DNA from: Allokutzneria multivorans
GTDB lineage: Bacteria > Actinomycetota > Actinomycetes > Mycobacteriales > Pseudonocardiaceae
NCBI RefSeq assembly: GCF_039537405.1
Contig: NZ_BAABAL010000016.1
Coordinates: forward strand, 413,548-477,547
Length of the DNA stretch: 64,000 bases
Reading direction: 5' to 3'
Both the position numbers and the translations under genes were made by a program. How positions within the stretch are numbered: position 1 is the stretch's first letter; each line of letters opens with the position of its first letter. Under the pieces are notes generated by a model. The model was given only the letters and a program-made list of their open reading frames with translations. It was not told the origin of the DNA and searched no databases. Below are positions 43,370 to 53,139 of this stretch, piece by piece.

Positions 43370-45131
43370 GCGTGGGGGCCACCGGTGCCGGGCTCGGTGC
43401 CCCGCCGAGCGCCGCGGCGAGCCGCCGGGTGAGCAGGTCCACCGTGAAGCCGTCCACCTCCGCGCGGACCAGGTTCCAGGCGACCAGCTCGCTCAGCGGC
43501 CGTCGCACGCTCGTCACCGAGGTGCGCAGCAGCCCCGCCGCGTCCGCAACCGTGAACGAGGAGCGCGGCAGCATTCCCAGCAGCGCCAGCAACCTCTGCG
43601 CCGCGAAGGTGAGCCGTTCCTGGGTGCGCGCGAAGGACGCGGGGACGGAGGCGTTCTCGTCACCGGGGATGACCACGGCGGAGAAGAAGTCGCCGGAGGA
43701 CAGGTCGGTGACCAGCTCGCCGAGCGACTGGCCGCACCGGTTGGCCCCGGCGACCCGCACCGCGAGCGGGTTCCCGCAGCACAGCAGCACGATCTCCGCC
43801 GCGGCGTCGTACTCCGTCATCACCAGCGCCTCACCGGTGACCCTGCCGAGCAGCGCGACCGCCTCCGACGTGGCCAGCGGCCCCAGCTCCACCCGGGCCG
43901 CTCCCTGGAGCGCGACCAGCCCGCTGAGCCGGTTCCTGCTGGTCACCAGCACCGTGCACGGCGCGGAGCCCGGCAGCAGCGGCCGGATCTGGTCGGCGTG
44001 GGTGGCGTCGTCGATCACGATCAGCAGCCTGCGGTCGGCCAGGGTGGAGCGGAACAGCGCCGAGGCGCCGTCGACGCTCGGCGGCACCTCGGTCGCCGGA
44101 ACGCCCAGCGACACCAGGAACGCGGTCAGCACGTCCACCGTGCTCGCCCCGCCGCGCAGGTCCGCGTAGAGCTGGCCGTCCGGGAACCGCTCGGCGGCCC
44201 GGTGCGCCCAGCTCAGCGCGAGCGCGCTCTTGCCGATCCCGGCCGCCCCGGTGATCACCACGAGCGGGCCGGGCTCCTCGTCCAGCAGAGCGAGTTCTTC
44301 TTGGCGCCCCACGAAATCCGGCACCGCGAGGGGGAGCTGCTGGGGCAGTGCCGCACTGGCCCGCGCCGGGTTCAGCGACGGGTCGCCGTCCAGGATGCGC
44401 CGCCGCAGCTCGCACAGCGCGGCCCCCGGCTCGATGCCCAGCTCCTCGCGCAGCAGCACCTCGGCCCTGCGGTAGGTGGCCAGCGCGTCCGCCTGCCTGC
44501 CGGAGCGGTGCAGCGCCCGCATCTCCAGCTCCCACAGCCGTTCCCGCAGCGGGTTGGCGTTGGTCACCAGCGGCAGCTCGGCGGCGGCCACGTCGTGCCT
44601 GCCCAGCGCGAGCAGCGCCGCGTAGCGGTCCTCGGTGGCGTCCAGCCGCAGCTCCTCCAGCCGCGCCGCCTCGACCTCCAGCGCCTGCGGCAGCGGCAGG
44701 TCCTCCAGCACCGCCCCGCGCCACAGCTCCAGGGCCGCCGTCAACCGGTCCAGCGCCAGCACCGCATCGCCCGCCGCCAACGCCTCGCCGCCGGCGGCCG
44801 CGAGCTCCTGGAACCGCGCGGAGTCCAGCTCGCCCGGCTCCACCCGGAGCAGGTAGCCGCCCCGGCTCGCGGGCAGTCTCGGCGCCCCGCCGTCGTCGTC
44901 GAGCACCTTGCGCAGACCCGCGAGGTAGGACTGGAGGTTCGCCGCGGCCGAGGGCGGAGGCTGGTCGCCCCACAACTGCGTGACCAGCTCCGAGGTCCTG
45001 ACCGGCTCATTGGCGCGCGCGAGCAGCATCGCCAGCGCGACCCGCTGCTTGCGCCGGTTCAGCACGACCGGCGCGCCGCCCGCGTCGCGGACGTCCAGTG
45101 CGCCCAGTACCCGGAATCTCACGCCGCGCAT
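43350..45131 (-). CDS. SARP/AfsR-family regulator (wHTH-BTAD-NB-ARC)
   Basis: 593 aa. OmpR-like winged helix (about 5-95), bacterial transcription activator domain (95-245), then an NB-ARC/STAND ATPase with Walker A GAAGIGKSAL and Walker B LLIVIDD, ending without the TPR repeats of full-length AfsR. Such regulators switch on adjacent antibiotic genes. ATG 45131. It is divergent from the EF-hand/PKS operon with direct repeats in between, so it is the likely pathway-specific activator. Confidence 0.92.
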   Translation of the reverse strand: MRGVRFRVLGALDVRDAGGAPVVLNRRKQRVALAMLLARANEPVRTSELVTQLWGDQPPPSAAANLQSYLAGLRKVLDDDGGAPRLPASRGGYLLRVEPGELDSARFQELAAAGGEALAAGDAVLALDRLTAALELWRGAVLEDLPLPQALEVEAARLEELRLDATEDRYAALLALGRHDVAAAELPLVTNANPLRERLWELEMRALHRSGRQADALATYRRAEVLLREELGIEPGAALCELRRRILDGDPSLNPARASAALPQQLPLAVPDFVGRQEELALLDEEPGPLVVITGAAGIGKSALALSWAHRAAERFPDGQLYADLRGGASTVDVLTAFLVSLGVPATEVPPSVDGASALFRSTLADRRLLIVIDDATHADQIRPLLPGSAPCTVLVTSRNRLSGLVALQGAARVELGPLATSEAVALLGRVTGEALVMTEYDAAAEIVLLCCGNPLAVRVAGANRCGQSLGELVTDLSSGDFFSAVVIPGDENASVPASFARTQERLTFAAQRLLALLGMLPRSSFTVADAAGLLRTSVTSVRRPLSELVAWNLVRAEVDGFTVDLLTRRLAAALGGAPSPAPVAPTLSPRLP

Positions 45132-45258
45132 CGTAGGGAGGTTCGCTTAACGCCCGCTAATCGCAGCAGGTCGGCGGTCCCTGAAATCGATCTTGGAAGT
45201 TCTCCAGTTCATTTCACGACCGGATCGTCCTCGGGCGACTCTGTGTAATCGACACGCG

Positions 45259-45285
45259 CTCGAATTTGTTCTCGGATGATTCTCG
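45259..45285 (+). promoter_or_regulatory. Direct repeats, candidate SARP binding site of the PKS operon
   Basis: CTCG occurs at 45259, 45271 and 45282, the last two within TTCTCG repeats spaced 11 nt apart. Helical-turn spacing is the hallmark of SARP sites. They lie in the 299-nt non-coding gap between the SARP gene and the EF-hand gene. The rest of that gap is comparatively AT-rich and includes a TTTTTTT tract near 45367. Confidence 0.5.
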
Positions 45286-45430
45286 AACGTGCGACTTACG
45301 TGTTCCACGAGACGGCACTAACGTCGATTGATGGCTGGTTCGACTGCGAGAACAGCCCGGCCGCGTCTTTTTTTCACTTTTCTTTCCTCGTCATTTTCGC
45401 ATGCCCGAAAACAGATGGGACGTGTTCACA

Positions 45431-46009
45431 GTGACTTCATCGGCGACTTCTTCGGCAACCACATCGGCGAACCTGCTGGAGCGCAAGTACGCCCGCCGCT
45501 TCGCGATGTTCGACGTGGACGGCAGCGGCCACCTGGAGCCCTCGGACTTCGACGAACTGGCCGCGCGGCTGATCGGCGGGCTCGGCGCCGACCCGGCATC
45601 GGCGAAGGCCCAGCGCGTGCGGGAGGGCTACCGGGACCTGTGCGCGGCGCTGCTCGCGGAGATCGACACCGACGGCGACGGCAGGATCTCCGAGCCGGAG
45701 TTCGTCACCGGCATGGCTCGCGTCGCCGGTGACCGCGAGGGATTCGCGCGCATGATCGCCCCGCTGGCGCGCACCAACCTCGACCTGTGCGACACCGATG
45801 GCGACGGGCAGCTCGACCGGGACGAGTTCGCGCGGCTGCTCGGCCTGTTCAACGCCGCCGCGCTCGGTGACGCCGAGCGGATCTTCGACCGCCTGGACAC
45901 CGACGGCGGGGGCACGCTCTCCGTTTCGGAGATCCTCGACGCGCTCTGCGACTTCTATCTCAGCACCGATCCCGCGTCGCCGGGCAACCTGCTCTTCGGC
46001 GAGATCTGA
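45431..46009 (+). CDS. Calerythrin-like four-EF-hand calcium-binding protein
   Basis: 192 aa. Four EF-hand loops: DVDGSGHLEPSDF, DTDGDGRISEPEF, DTDGDGQLDRDEF and DTDGGGTLSVSEI. The last has Gly at a normally Asp/Asn/Ser position but keeps the first and last ligands in outline. Organisation resembles calerythrin of Saccharopolyspora, except that all four loops look capable. GTG 45431 is used because GGGA lies 10 nt upstream; ATG 45401 would add ten residues. It is the first gene of the PKS operon, 10 nt before the FabG-like gene. A calcium link to the pathway is inference. Confidence 0.88.
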   Translation: MTSSATSSATTSANLLERKYARRFAMFDVDGSGHLEPSDFDELAARLIGGLGADPASAKAQRVREGYRDLCAALLAEIDTDGDGRISEPEFVTGMARVAGDREGFARMIAPLARTNLDLCDTDGDGQLDRDEFARLLGLFNAAALGDAERIFDRLDTDGGGTLSVSEILDALCDFYLSTDPASPGNLLFGEI

Positions 46010-46019
46010 GGCGGCGGCG

Positions 46020-46826
46020 GTGTTCGGTCTCGAAGGAAGAACGGCGCTGATCACCGGCGCCTCGCGGGGAATCGGCAGGGCGATCGCGCTGGGCTGCGCC
46101 GAGGCGGGCGCCGACGTGGCGCTGCTGGCGCGCGGGACCGACGCGGTGCGCGAGGTCGCCGAGACCGTGGAGAAGCTCGGCCGCCGCGCGGTCGTGCTGA
46201 CCTGCGACGTCGGCGACCCCGACCAGGTGCGCGCCGCGGTCTCGGACACCGTCGCGCAGTTCGGCGGGCTCGACGTGCTGGTCAACAACGCGGGCGGGTT
46301 CGGCTTCGCCGGGCCGTTCCTGGAGCTGACCGCTCAGGACTGGACCGACGCGATCCGGCTCAACCTGGCGTCCGTCGTGCACTTCTGCCGGGAGGCGGGC
46401 CGGGTGATGGTGCGCCAGCGCTCCGGCTCGCTGATCAACGTCGGCTCGGTGTCCGGGGTCGGCGGCGTGCCGATGCTCTCGCACTACGCGGCGACCAAGG
46501 CGGCGGTGGCGTCGCTGACCAGGTCGCTGGCCGCGGAGTGGGCGGCCAGCGGGGTGCGGGTCAACTGCGTGGTCCCCGGGTGGATCAGAACCGAGCTGAC
46601 CAGCGTGATGTCGGGGCAGGAGCAGATCTCCGACGGCCTGCTGCGCTCGGTGCCCGCGCGGCGGTGGGGCGATCCGGAGGACGTCGTCGGCGCCGTGCTC
46701 TACCTGGCGGGGGACGGAGCGCGGATGACCACCGGTTCGTGCCTGACCCTCGACGGCGGCATGACCAGCACGATCGGCGGCCCGACGCTGATCGATCTGA
46801 TGGAGATGGGACGGATCCCGGTATGA
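46020..46826 (+). CDS. FabG-like short-chain dehydrogenase/reductase
   Basis: 268 aa classical SDR. The cofactor motif TGASRGIG, NNAG, a catalytic Ser in NVGSVSG and YAATK are all present; the probable role is NADPH-dependent ketoreduction of an acyl-ACP. GTG 46020 is used. The stop overlaps the AT-ACP start as ATGA. As a discrete reductase beside a synthase that already has its own SDR and KR domains, it may act on a particular chain length or after release. Confidence 0.92.
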   Translation: MFGLEGRTALITGASRGIGRAIALGCAEAGADVALLARGTDAVREVAETVEKLGRRAVVLTCDVGDPDQVRAAVSDTVAQFGGLDVLVNNAGGFGFAGPFLELTAQDWTDAIRLNLASVVHFCREAGRVMVRQRSGSLINVGSVSGVGGVPMLSHYAATKAAVASLTRSLAAEWAASGVRVNCVVPGWIRTELTSVMSGQEQISDGLLRSVPARRWGDPEDVVGAVLYLAGDGARMTTGSCLTLDGGMTSTIGGPTLIDLMEMGRIPV

Positions 46827-48154
46827 GCGCCAGAACGGTCCTGTTGTTCCCCGGGCTCGGGGCGTACTCCACCGGAATGCTGCGTCAGGCGGCGGGCGAG
46901 CACCCGGAGGTGGCGCGGACCTTCGCCGAGCTCGACCGCGCCGCCGCCGAGCACGGGGTTCCCTCTGTGGCACAAGCGGTTCTGCGCGACGAACCGAGAC
47001 CCATCCGGGAGATGCTGGCACTGCCGACCGAGGTCCTCCAGCTGGCGATCTTCGGCGCCTCGGTGGTGACGCACCGGGTGCTCGCCGCGGCGGGTCTGCG
47101 GCCGTACGCCTTGCTGGGGCACAGTTTCGGCGAGATGGCCGCGCTCGTCGCCGCCGGCGCGTTCTCCCTCGCCGAGGGCGTGCACCTGGTGTGCGCCCGC
47201 GCCGAGGCGCTCTCCGACTGGGAGGGCAGGGGAGCGATGGCCGCGATCGGGGCGAACGAGGCCGTGGCGCGGCACCTGATCGGCGCCATGGACGAGCCGG
47301 ACCTCGCGGTCGGCTGCCTCAACGCGCCCAGGCAGACGGTGATCAGCGGACCGGTCGAGGCGATCGACCGCGCCGGGCAGGTGGCCAAGGCGCTGGAGCT
47401 GTTCTACGCCAAGCTCCACCTGCCCTACGCCTCGCACCACCCGAGCGCACGGCCCGCCGTGGCGCGCTTCGTCGGGCTGATGGCCGGGATCGAGCAGAAA
47501 CCCTTGGAGCACAGGGTGTACTCGCCAGTCCACGGCCGTTGGTACACCGACGCCGACGACCTGAAGTTCGCCATCGCGGAGTGCATGGTGCTGCCGGTGC
47601 GCTTCACCGACGCGGTGCGCGACCTGCACTCGTCGGGCGCGACGGTGTTCGTGGAGTCCGGCGCGCTCAACGCGCTCACCCGGTGCGTCGAGCTGACCGT
47701 TCCCGGAGTGCGGACGGTGGCGCCGCTGCTCGATCCCGCTGATGAGACAGGGGGATTGCGCCGCGCGCTCGCCGGTGAGGCCGATGTGCGTCCGCAGCGC
47801 ACCGACACCGCTTCCGCAGTTGTCGCTCCTGTGGCTCCGCTGGCTCCGGTGGAGATTCCCGCCGCGCGCGAGCCGGAGGCGGTCGTGGCGCCCATGATGG
47901 GCAAGGACGCTGTCCTGGCGAAGCTGCGCGCGCTGTACGCGGCGGCGTTGGAGTACCCGGAGGACGCGCTCACCGAGAAGGCGCTGCTCGAAGCCGAACT
48001 CGGCGTGGACTCGTTGAAGCAGACCGCCTTGCTGTCGCGGGTCGTGGAGGAGTTCGGGCTGCCGGACCGGCCTGGCGAGCTGCGGGTGTGGGAGCTGCCG
48101 TCGCTCGGCGCGATCGCCGACCACGTGATGGGCGTCGAGCGGGTCTTGTCGTGA
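46823..48154 (+). CDS. Acyltransferase-acyl carrier protein didomain (AT-ACP)
   Basis: 443 aa. Malonyl-type acyltransferase (about 1-310) with the active-site motif GHSFGE (Ser101), then a Pro/Ala/Val linker, then one acyl carrier domain (about 370-440) with phosphopantetheine site ELGVDSLKQ (Ser397). It supplies extender units to, and carries intermediates for, the following ketosynthase protein. Separating AT-ACP from KS is unusual for type I synthases. ATG 46823 overlaps the previous stop, and its own stop overlaps the next start as GTGA. No phosphopantetheinyl transferase is in view. Confidence 0.9.
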   Translation: MSARTVLLFPGLGAYSTGMLRQAAGEHPEVARTFAELDRAAAEHGVPSVAQAVLRDEPRPIREMLALPTEVLQLAIFGASVVTHRVLAAAGLRPYALLGHSFGEMAALVAAGAFSLAEGVHLVCARAEALSDWEGRGAMAAIGANEAVARHLIGAMDEPDLAVGCLNAPRQTVISGPVEAIDRAGQVAKALELFYAKLHLPYASHHPSARPAVARFVGLMAGIEQKPLEHRVYSPVHGRWYTDADDLKFAIAECMVLPVRFTDAVRDLHSSGATVFVESGALNALTRCVELTVPGVRTVAPLLDPADETGGLRRALAGEADVRPQRTDTASAVVAPVAPLAPVEIPAAREPEAVVAPMMGKDAVLAKLRALYAAALEYPEDALTEKALLEAELGVDSLKQTALLSRVVEEFGLPDRPGELRVWELPSLGAIADHVMGVERVLS

Positions 48155-51100
48155 GCAGGATCGTTCTCGTCACCGGCGGCGTGCGCGGGCTTGGCAGAGC
48201 CATCGCGCTCGCGTTCGCCGCCCGTGGTGACTTGGTGATCGCCAACTACTTCCACGCCCGTGAGCAGGCGGTCGCCTTCGAGGCCGAGTGCGCGGCGCTG
48301 GGCTACCCGGTCGAGCTGATCAGGGCCTCCGTGGCCAACCAGGGCCAGGTCGGGGCGATGTTCGACGAGATCGCCGCCCGGCACGGCAAGCTCGACGTGC
48401 TGGTGAACAACGCCGCTTCCGGTGCGCTGCTCCCACTGTCCGAAGTGGACGATTCGCACTGGCAGCGTGCGTTCGACACCAACCTGCGCGGCAGTCTGTG
48501 GTGTGCGCGCAGGGCGGCCGAGCTGATGACGGGCGAGCACCCGGCGATCGTCAACCTGTCCTCGCTCGGCAGCGGCATGGTGATCAGCGACTACGCCACG
48601 GTCGGCACCACCAAGGCCGCGGTGGAGTCGCTGACCCGCTACCTCGCCGTCGAGTACGCCGGGCGCGGGATCAGGGTGAACACCGCGTCCGGTGGCCTGC
48701 TGGACAACGCGATCGCCGGGATGTTCCCCGACGCGCAGGCACTGGCCGATCAGGTCCGGGCGTCCACGCCGCTGGGCAACCGTCTGGGCACCGAGCGGGA
48801 GCTTGCCGAGCTGGTGGTCTTCCTGGCTTCCCCGCAGGCGTCCTGGATCACTGGGCAGACCGTTGTCGCTGACGGTGGTCTGTCCTTGGGAGCGATGTCG
48901 CTGTCCCCCGTGCGTCGCGAGCCCGAGTCGGTCCCCGGTGCGATCGCCGTGGTCGGCATGGGCGTGGTCACTCCGGGTGCCACCGACCCCGGCGAGCTGT
49001 GGAAGGTGTTGTCCGGAGAGCACAACGTCTTCGTGGAGCCGGAGCGCTTCGACATCTCCTCCTTCCACTCCACCGACCCGGCCGCTGAGGACCGCACGTA
49101 CGCGCGGCGCTCCGGCTTCGTGACATCGTTCGACCCGCATCCCGAACTGGTCGAGCGGAGCACGCAGTGGTTGCGGCACAGCCTGATCACGGCCCTGGAC
49201 GGAGTGGAGGTCGGTGATCGGTGCTTCGCCGCGTTCGGCGCGACGGCGGACGGCAGCCAGGAGCTGGAGGAGTACCTCGTGCACGCCGGACTGCGGGAAC
49301 GCTTGGGAGACCTTCTCCGTGAGCGTTACGTGCACGGCACAGATCCCTCGGAGTACCTGCCCCACCGCATCGGCCGCAACGCCATCGCGGGGTTGTTGCC
49401 GGACAGGACCGAGATGGTCATGGTCGACACCGCGTGCTCGTCGTCGCTCTACGCGGTCGACCTCGGGATGAAGGCACTGCGCGAGGGCTCGTGCGAGGTC
49501 GCGGTGTGCGGTGGGACTTTCGCTTACAGTGCAAGGAATCTGGTGCTTTTCTCCAAGCTGTCCGGGCTCTCCAGGTCGGGACAGGTCCGCTCCTTCGACC
49601 GCGATGCCGACGGCGTGCTGTTCTCCGACGGCGCCGGGGTCGTCGTGCTCAAACAGCTCGACAAGGCGCGTGCGGACGGCGATCGCGTGCTCGGCGTGAT
49701 CGAGAGCGTCGGCCTGTCCTGTGACGGGCGCGGCAAGGCGATCTACGCGCCCAACGAGACAGGACAGGAGTTCGCGCTCCGCCGCGCCTACGAACGCGCT
49801 GGTGTCGACCCCGCTTCGGTGCAGTGGGTGATCGGTCACGCCACGGGTACTCAGGCGGGCGACAGCACGGAATTGGCCGCGCTGCACCAGGTCGCCGGTT
49901 CCGGCCCGCCCGCTCTCCTGTCTTCCAACAAGCCGATCGTCGGGCACACCGGGTGGAGCGCGGGCATCGTCTCGCTGGTGCAGGCGCTCTCCGGCCTGGC
50001 ACGCGGAACGGTTCCGGCGCAACGCTACCTCCAGCAACCGATCCCGATCCTAGAGGGCAGCCGGTTCCGGCCGATGACGACCGAAACCCCTTTGCCTACA
50101 AGGGAACCTCGACGCGTCGCGGTTTCCTCGTTCGGATTCGGCGGCACCAACGCGCACCTGCTGCTCTCCGACACCCCGACGGCTCGCGAAGACACGATCT
50201 CCGGTGACGACCTGGTCGTGGTCGGCTGGTCGGCGCACTTGCCCGGCTTCGGCGCCGATGAAGCCTCGGCATGGTTGCGGGGTGAGCGCGCGGCCCCGGA
50301 CGCGGGGTTCGGTACCGACTACCCGCTGCCGTCCTTCACGGAGGTGCGGCTTCCGCCGGCGACGCTGCGCACGATGGATCGCAGCCAGATCATGGTGTTG
50401 CGCGCGGCGAACCAGCTCGACCCGCGTGTGCGGGCGATGTGCGAGGAGCTCAAGGACACGACCGGCGCGGTGGTCGGTCACACCGGCCCGACCCGGCGAG
50501 CCGTGCAGTACGCATTGCGGTGCTACCTGGGCGATCTGCGGGTTCACCTCGGCTCGGAGCCCGGGTTCGAGTCGCTGGAGCGAGAGGTGCGCGCGGCCGT
50601 TCCGCCCAGCACGGAAGACGCCTTTCCCGGGATCATGCCGAACCTGATCCCGGCCAGGTTGTCCGCGCTGGCCGACTGGCACGGTCTGAACCTGACCGTG
50701 GACACGGGTTTCGATGCTGGGATCGACGCGATTCGGTGTGCTGAAAGGTACTTGCGCCACGGAGACCTCGATGTCGCGGTGGTGGCCGGTGTCAGCGGCA
50801 ACAGCGGGCCCGAGCTGGCCGCCGTCCTCGCCGACCAGCCGCCGGTCGCGGAGGGCGCGTTCATGGTGGTGCTGACCCGGCGCGCCACCGCCGCGCGGCA
50901 CGGTCTGCGCGTCCTCGGCACCGTCCGCACGGAAATCGGTGCTGTGGAGCCGCTTTCCAGGCCTCAGGCGGCCCGCCCGCTCGCCGGGCTCGGCCGGACC
51001 TACCTCGGCGCCGACCCGCTGCTGGCGATGACCGCAGCGCTGGCTTCGGGTCGCCCGCGCACGGTCGGCGGCGCAGGCGAGTGGGGACCGAAGATCGTCT

Positions 51101-53139
51101 TCGCGCCCCCGCCCGCCGCCGTCGAGCGGGTGGAACGCCGCCTCGCGCACGTGCCGCCTCGCGCGGTCCGGCCGCCACTGCCCGCGATCCCCGAGGGCGC
51201 GTTGGTGATCACGGAGGACACCGAGGTGGTGTCGGCCGCTCAGCACGTGCGCGTGATCATCGACATCGGAGCCTCGCGGACCTCGCCGGAAGACCTGTCC
51301 GCGTTGTCGCGCCTGCGAAAGGCGCATGATCTGGCGTACGAGGCTGCGCAGCTGTGGGAGGAGGGCGGCTCGTTCGCGGTGCTGATGGTCGACGCGCTGC
51401 GCGACGGCGTCGTCCACCCCGCCACCGCGCCGTTCACCGGCCTGGTGAAGAGCCTCGCCCGGGAGGGGTTCGCCTTCGCCGTCCTCACCGATGCGACGGA
51501 CGTCCAGCCGGATCTGCTGGCGACTGAGTCGGAGTTGGCGCGTGAGCTGGCCGTCGCGGTGTACTCCGGCGGCACGCGGATGGAGCACGTCCTGCATCCG
51601 TCACCGGTCGTTCCTGGTCCTGTGCGGCCGATCGACGTCGTTGTCGCCGTGGGCGGCGCGCGCGGGCTGACCGCGCGGTTGCTCGCCGACCTGGCCCGCG
51701 AGCACCAGCCGACGATCTACGTGCTCAGCCGGACGGGGCCTGGCGCCGATGTCGGTCCCCGGCAGGCGTTCATCACGGAGAATCCACAGTGGACGATTCG
51801 CGAGGCCTCGGCGGAGTTCGACCGGCGGAGCGCGGCGGCCGAGGTTCGGCGCACGCTGGAGGTGCTCACCGAGCTGTGCGGCTCGGGCAAGGTGCGCCAC
51901 ATCCCGTGCGATGTCACCGATGCGGCGGCTGTCACGACAGCGGTCGAGCAGCTTCCGGCTCGGGTGGACCTGCTGATCAACGCCGCCGGGCTGCACAACG
52001 GCGGTGGTGTGCGTTCGGTGTCGCTGGAGCGGGCGCGCGCGGTTCGTGACACCAAGCTGCTCGGCTACCTCAACCTCCGCCGTGCCTTTGCTGGCCGGGA
52101 ACCTTCGCGGTGGATCAACTTCGGCTCCCTGCTCGCCGTTCTGGGGTGGCCTGGGGAGGCGGACTACTGCTCCGGCAACGACGTCCTGAACGCGGCGGCG
52201 AGCTGGCAGCGGCGCTTCGGCGGCACGCACGAGACGACGCTCTCCTGGGCTCTGTGGACGGAGTCGGGCTTCGCCGCGCAGCCGGTGATCCGCGACCTGC
52301 TGCTCAGGCAGAGCGCGCTGACCGGTCTGTCCGACGCCGACGGCAGCGCGTTGTTCGCCGCCGAGCTGTCCACTGTGGATGGTGCTGCGGAGGTCACCCA
52401 CCTCGGTCCTGCGGAGCGCCGACTCGTTTCGCTCCGCTGGCGCCCGTCCGGTGAGTTCCTTTCGTGCCATCGCATTCGCGGGCGCTCCGTGGTGCCCGCC
52501 GCGATGATCATCGATCGGATAGCGCGTCCGGGCGATGTGCTCACCGACCTGGAGTTCCACGCGCCGGTCCTGCCCGATGCCGACTACCGGGTGACCACCG
52601 GTGCCGTGCTGAGCGACGTCGCGGTGCTCAAGGACCCTCGCGTGCACGTGACCTACAACGTCCACAAAGGACAGTTTTCGGGCGCTTCGGTCGAGCGGAT
52701 CGAGGGGGCCGCGATCACGCCGCCGTTCTACTCACCTGGCGGAGAGGTCGAGTTGAGCGGCCCGTTCGCCTCGCTCCGTGATGCCCGGATCTCCGAATCG
52801 GGTGCGTCGGCGGTGTTCGCGCCGTCGTTGAAGGACCGGGACTTCACGGCTTTCCGGCTTCCCGTTCTGCTCATCGACGCGTTGGTGCAGCTGTCGCTGC
52901 TGCCGCGCGTCGCCATCCCCGTGCGCGTCGGCAGGGTCGAGCTGCGCACGGACCTCAACGACGTCGAGCTGCTCTCCCGTCATGGCAAGTCGATCGTGCT
53001 CACCACGGACGCCTCCGGTGCCGCCGTGGCCAGCGTTGCCGGAACCGTGCTCGTCTTGGTTGCCGGAGTGGAAACGAGACAAGGAGAACCCAGTGAGCGA
53101 TCAGAGCCTGTCAGCGTTGGCGCGGCTGGTGCACGGTGA
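48151..53139 (+). CDS. Multidomain synthase SDR-KS-CLF-KR-DH, iterative polyketide/PUFA-like
   Basis: 1662 aa. (1) SDR domain 1-245 with TGGVRGLG. (2) Ketosynthase about 264-675 with Cys429 (DTACSSSL), His563 (GHATGTQAGDSTE) and His599 (IVGHTGWSAGI). (3) KS-like domain about 685-905 with Phe where the Cys should be (DTGFDAG), like a chain-length factor. (4) Ketoreductase about 1158-1370 with GGARGLT and Tyr1339 (GEADYCSGND). (5) Dehydratase about 1430-1660 with His1440 (HRIRGRSVVP) and Asp1576. AT and ACP are in the preceding gene, and there is no thioesterase. KS-CLF recalls PfaC of PUFA synthases; the N-terminal SDR fusion is atypical. Confidence 0.88.
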   Translation: MSRIVLVTGGVRGLGRAIALAFAARGDLVIANYFHAREQAVAFEAECAALGYPVELIRASVANQGQVGAMFDEIAARHGKLDVLVNNAASGALLPLSEVDDSHWQRAFDTNLRGSLWCARRAAELMTGEHPAIVNLSSLGSGMVISDYATVGTTKAAVESLTRYLAVEYAGRGIRVNTASGGLLDNAIAGMFPDAQALADQVRASTPLGNRLGTERELAELVVFLASPQASWITGQTVVADGGLSLGAMSLSPVRREPESVPGAIAVVGMGVVTPGATDPGELWKVLSGEHNVFVEPERFDISSFHSTDPAAEDRTYARRSGFVTSFDPHPELVERSTQWLRHSLITALDGVEVGDRCFAAFGATADGSQELEEYLVHAGLRERLGDLLRERYVHGTDPSEYLPHRIGRNAIAGLLPDRTEMVMVDTACSSSLYAVDLGMKALREGSCEVAVCGGTFAYSARNLVLFSKLSGLSRSGQVRSFDRDADGVLFSDGAGVVVLKQLDKARADGDRVLGVIESVGLSCDGRGKAIYAPNETGQEFALRRAYERAGVDPASVQWVIGHATGTQAGDSTELAALHQVAGSGPPALLSSNKPIVGHTGWSAGIVSLVQALSGLARGTVPAQRYLQQPIPILEGSRFRPMTTETPLPTREPRRVAVSSFGFGGTNAHLLLSDTPTAREDTISGDDLVVVGWSAHLPGFGADEASAWLRGERAAPDAGFGTDYPLPSFTEVRLPPATLRTMDRSQIMVLRAANQLDPRVRAMCEELKDTTGAVVGHTGPTRRAVQYALRCYLGDLRVHLGSEPGFESLEREVRAAVPPSTEDAFPGIMPNLIPARLSALADWHGLNLTVDTGFDAGIDAIRCAERYLRHGDLDVAVVAGVSGNSGPELAAVLADQPPVAEGAFMVVLTRRATAARHGLRVLGTVRTEIGAVEPLSRPQAARPLAGLGRTYLGADPLLAMTAALASGRPRTVGGAGEWGPKIVFAPPPAAVERVERRLAHVPPRAVRPPLPAIPEGALVITEDTEVVSAAQHVRVIIDIGASRTSPEDLSALSRLRKAHDLAYEAAQLWEEGGSFAVLMVDALRDGVVHPATAPFTGLVKSLAREGFAFAVLTDATDVQPDLLATESELARELAVAVYSGGTRMEHVLHPSPVVPGPVRPIDVVVAVGGARGLTARLLADLAREHQPTIYVLSRTGPGADVGPRQAFITENPQWTIREASAEFDRRSAAAEVRRTLEVLTELCGSGKVRHIPCDVTDAAAVTTAVEQLPARVDLLINAAGLHNGGGVRSVSLERARAVRDTKLLGYLNLRRAFAGREPSRWINFGSLLAVLGWPGEADYCSGNDVLNAAASWQRRFGGTHETTLSWALWTESGFAAQPVIRDLLLRQSALTGLSDADGSALFAAELSTVDGAAEVTHLGPAERRLVSLRWRPSGEFLSCHRIRGRSVVPAAMIIDRIARPGDVLTDLEFHAPVLPDADYRVTTGAVLSDVAVLKDPRVHVTYNVHKGQFSGASVERIEGAAITPPFYSPGGEVELSGPFASLRDARISESGASAVFAPSLKDRDFTAFRLPVLLIDALVQLSLLPRVAIPVRVGRVELRTDLNDVELLSRHGKSIVLTTDASGAAVASVAGTVLVLVAGVETRQGEPSERSEPVSVGAAGAR

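Noticed and set aside
47425..50037. 870-codon minus-strand frame opposite the AT-ACP and synthase genes
   Set aside because: No recognisable domain; it is a GC-bias shadow of genes with complete active sites.
48151..53139. Calling the synthase an enediyne PKS
   Set aside because: Enediyne PKSs carry KS-AT-ACP-KR-DH in one chain, and associated enediyne cassette genes are absent; here AT-ACP is separate and a CLF-like domain is present.
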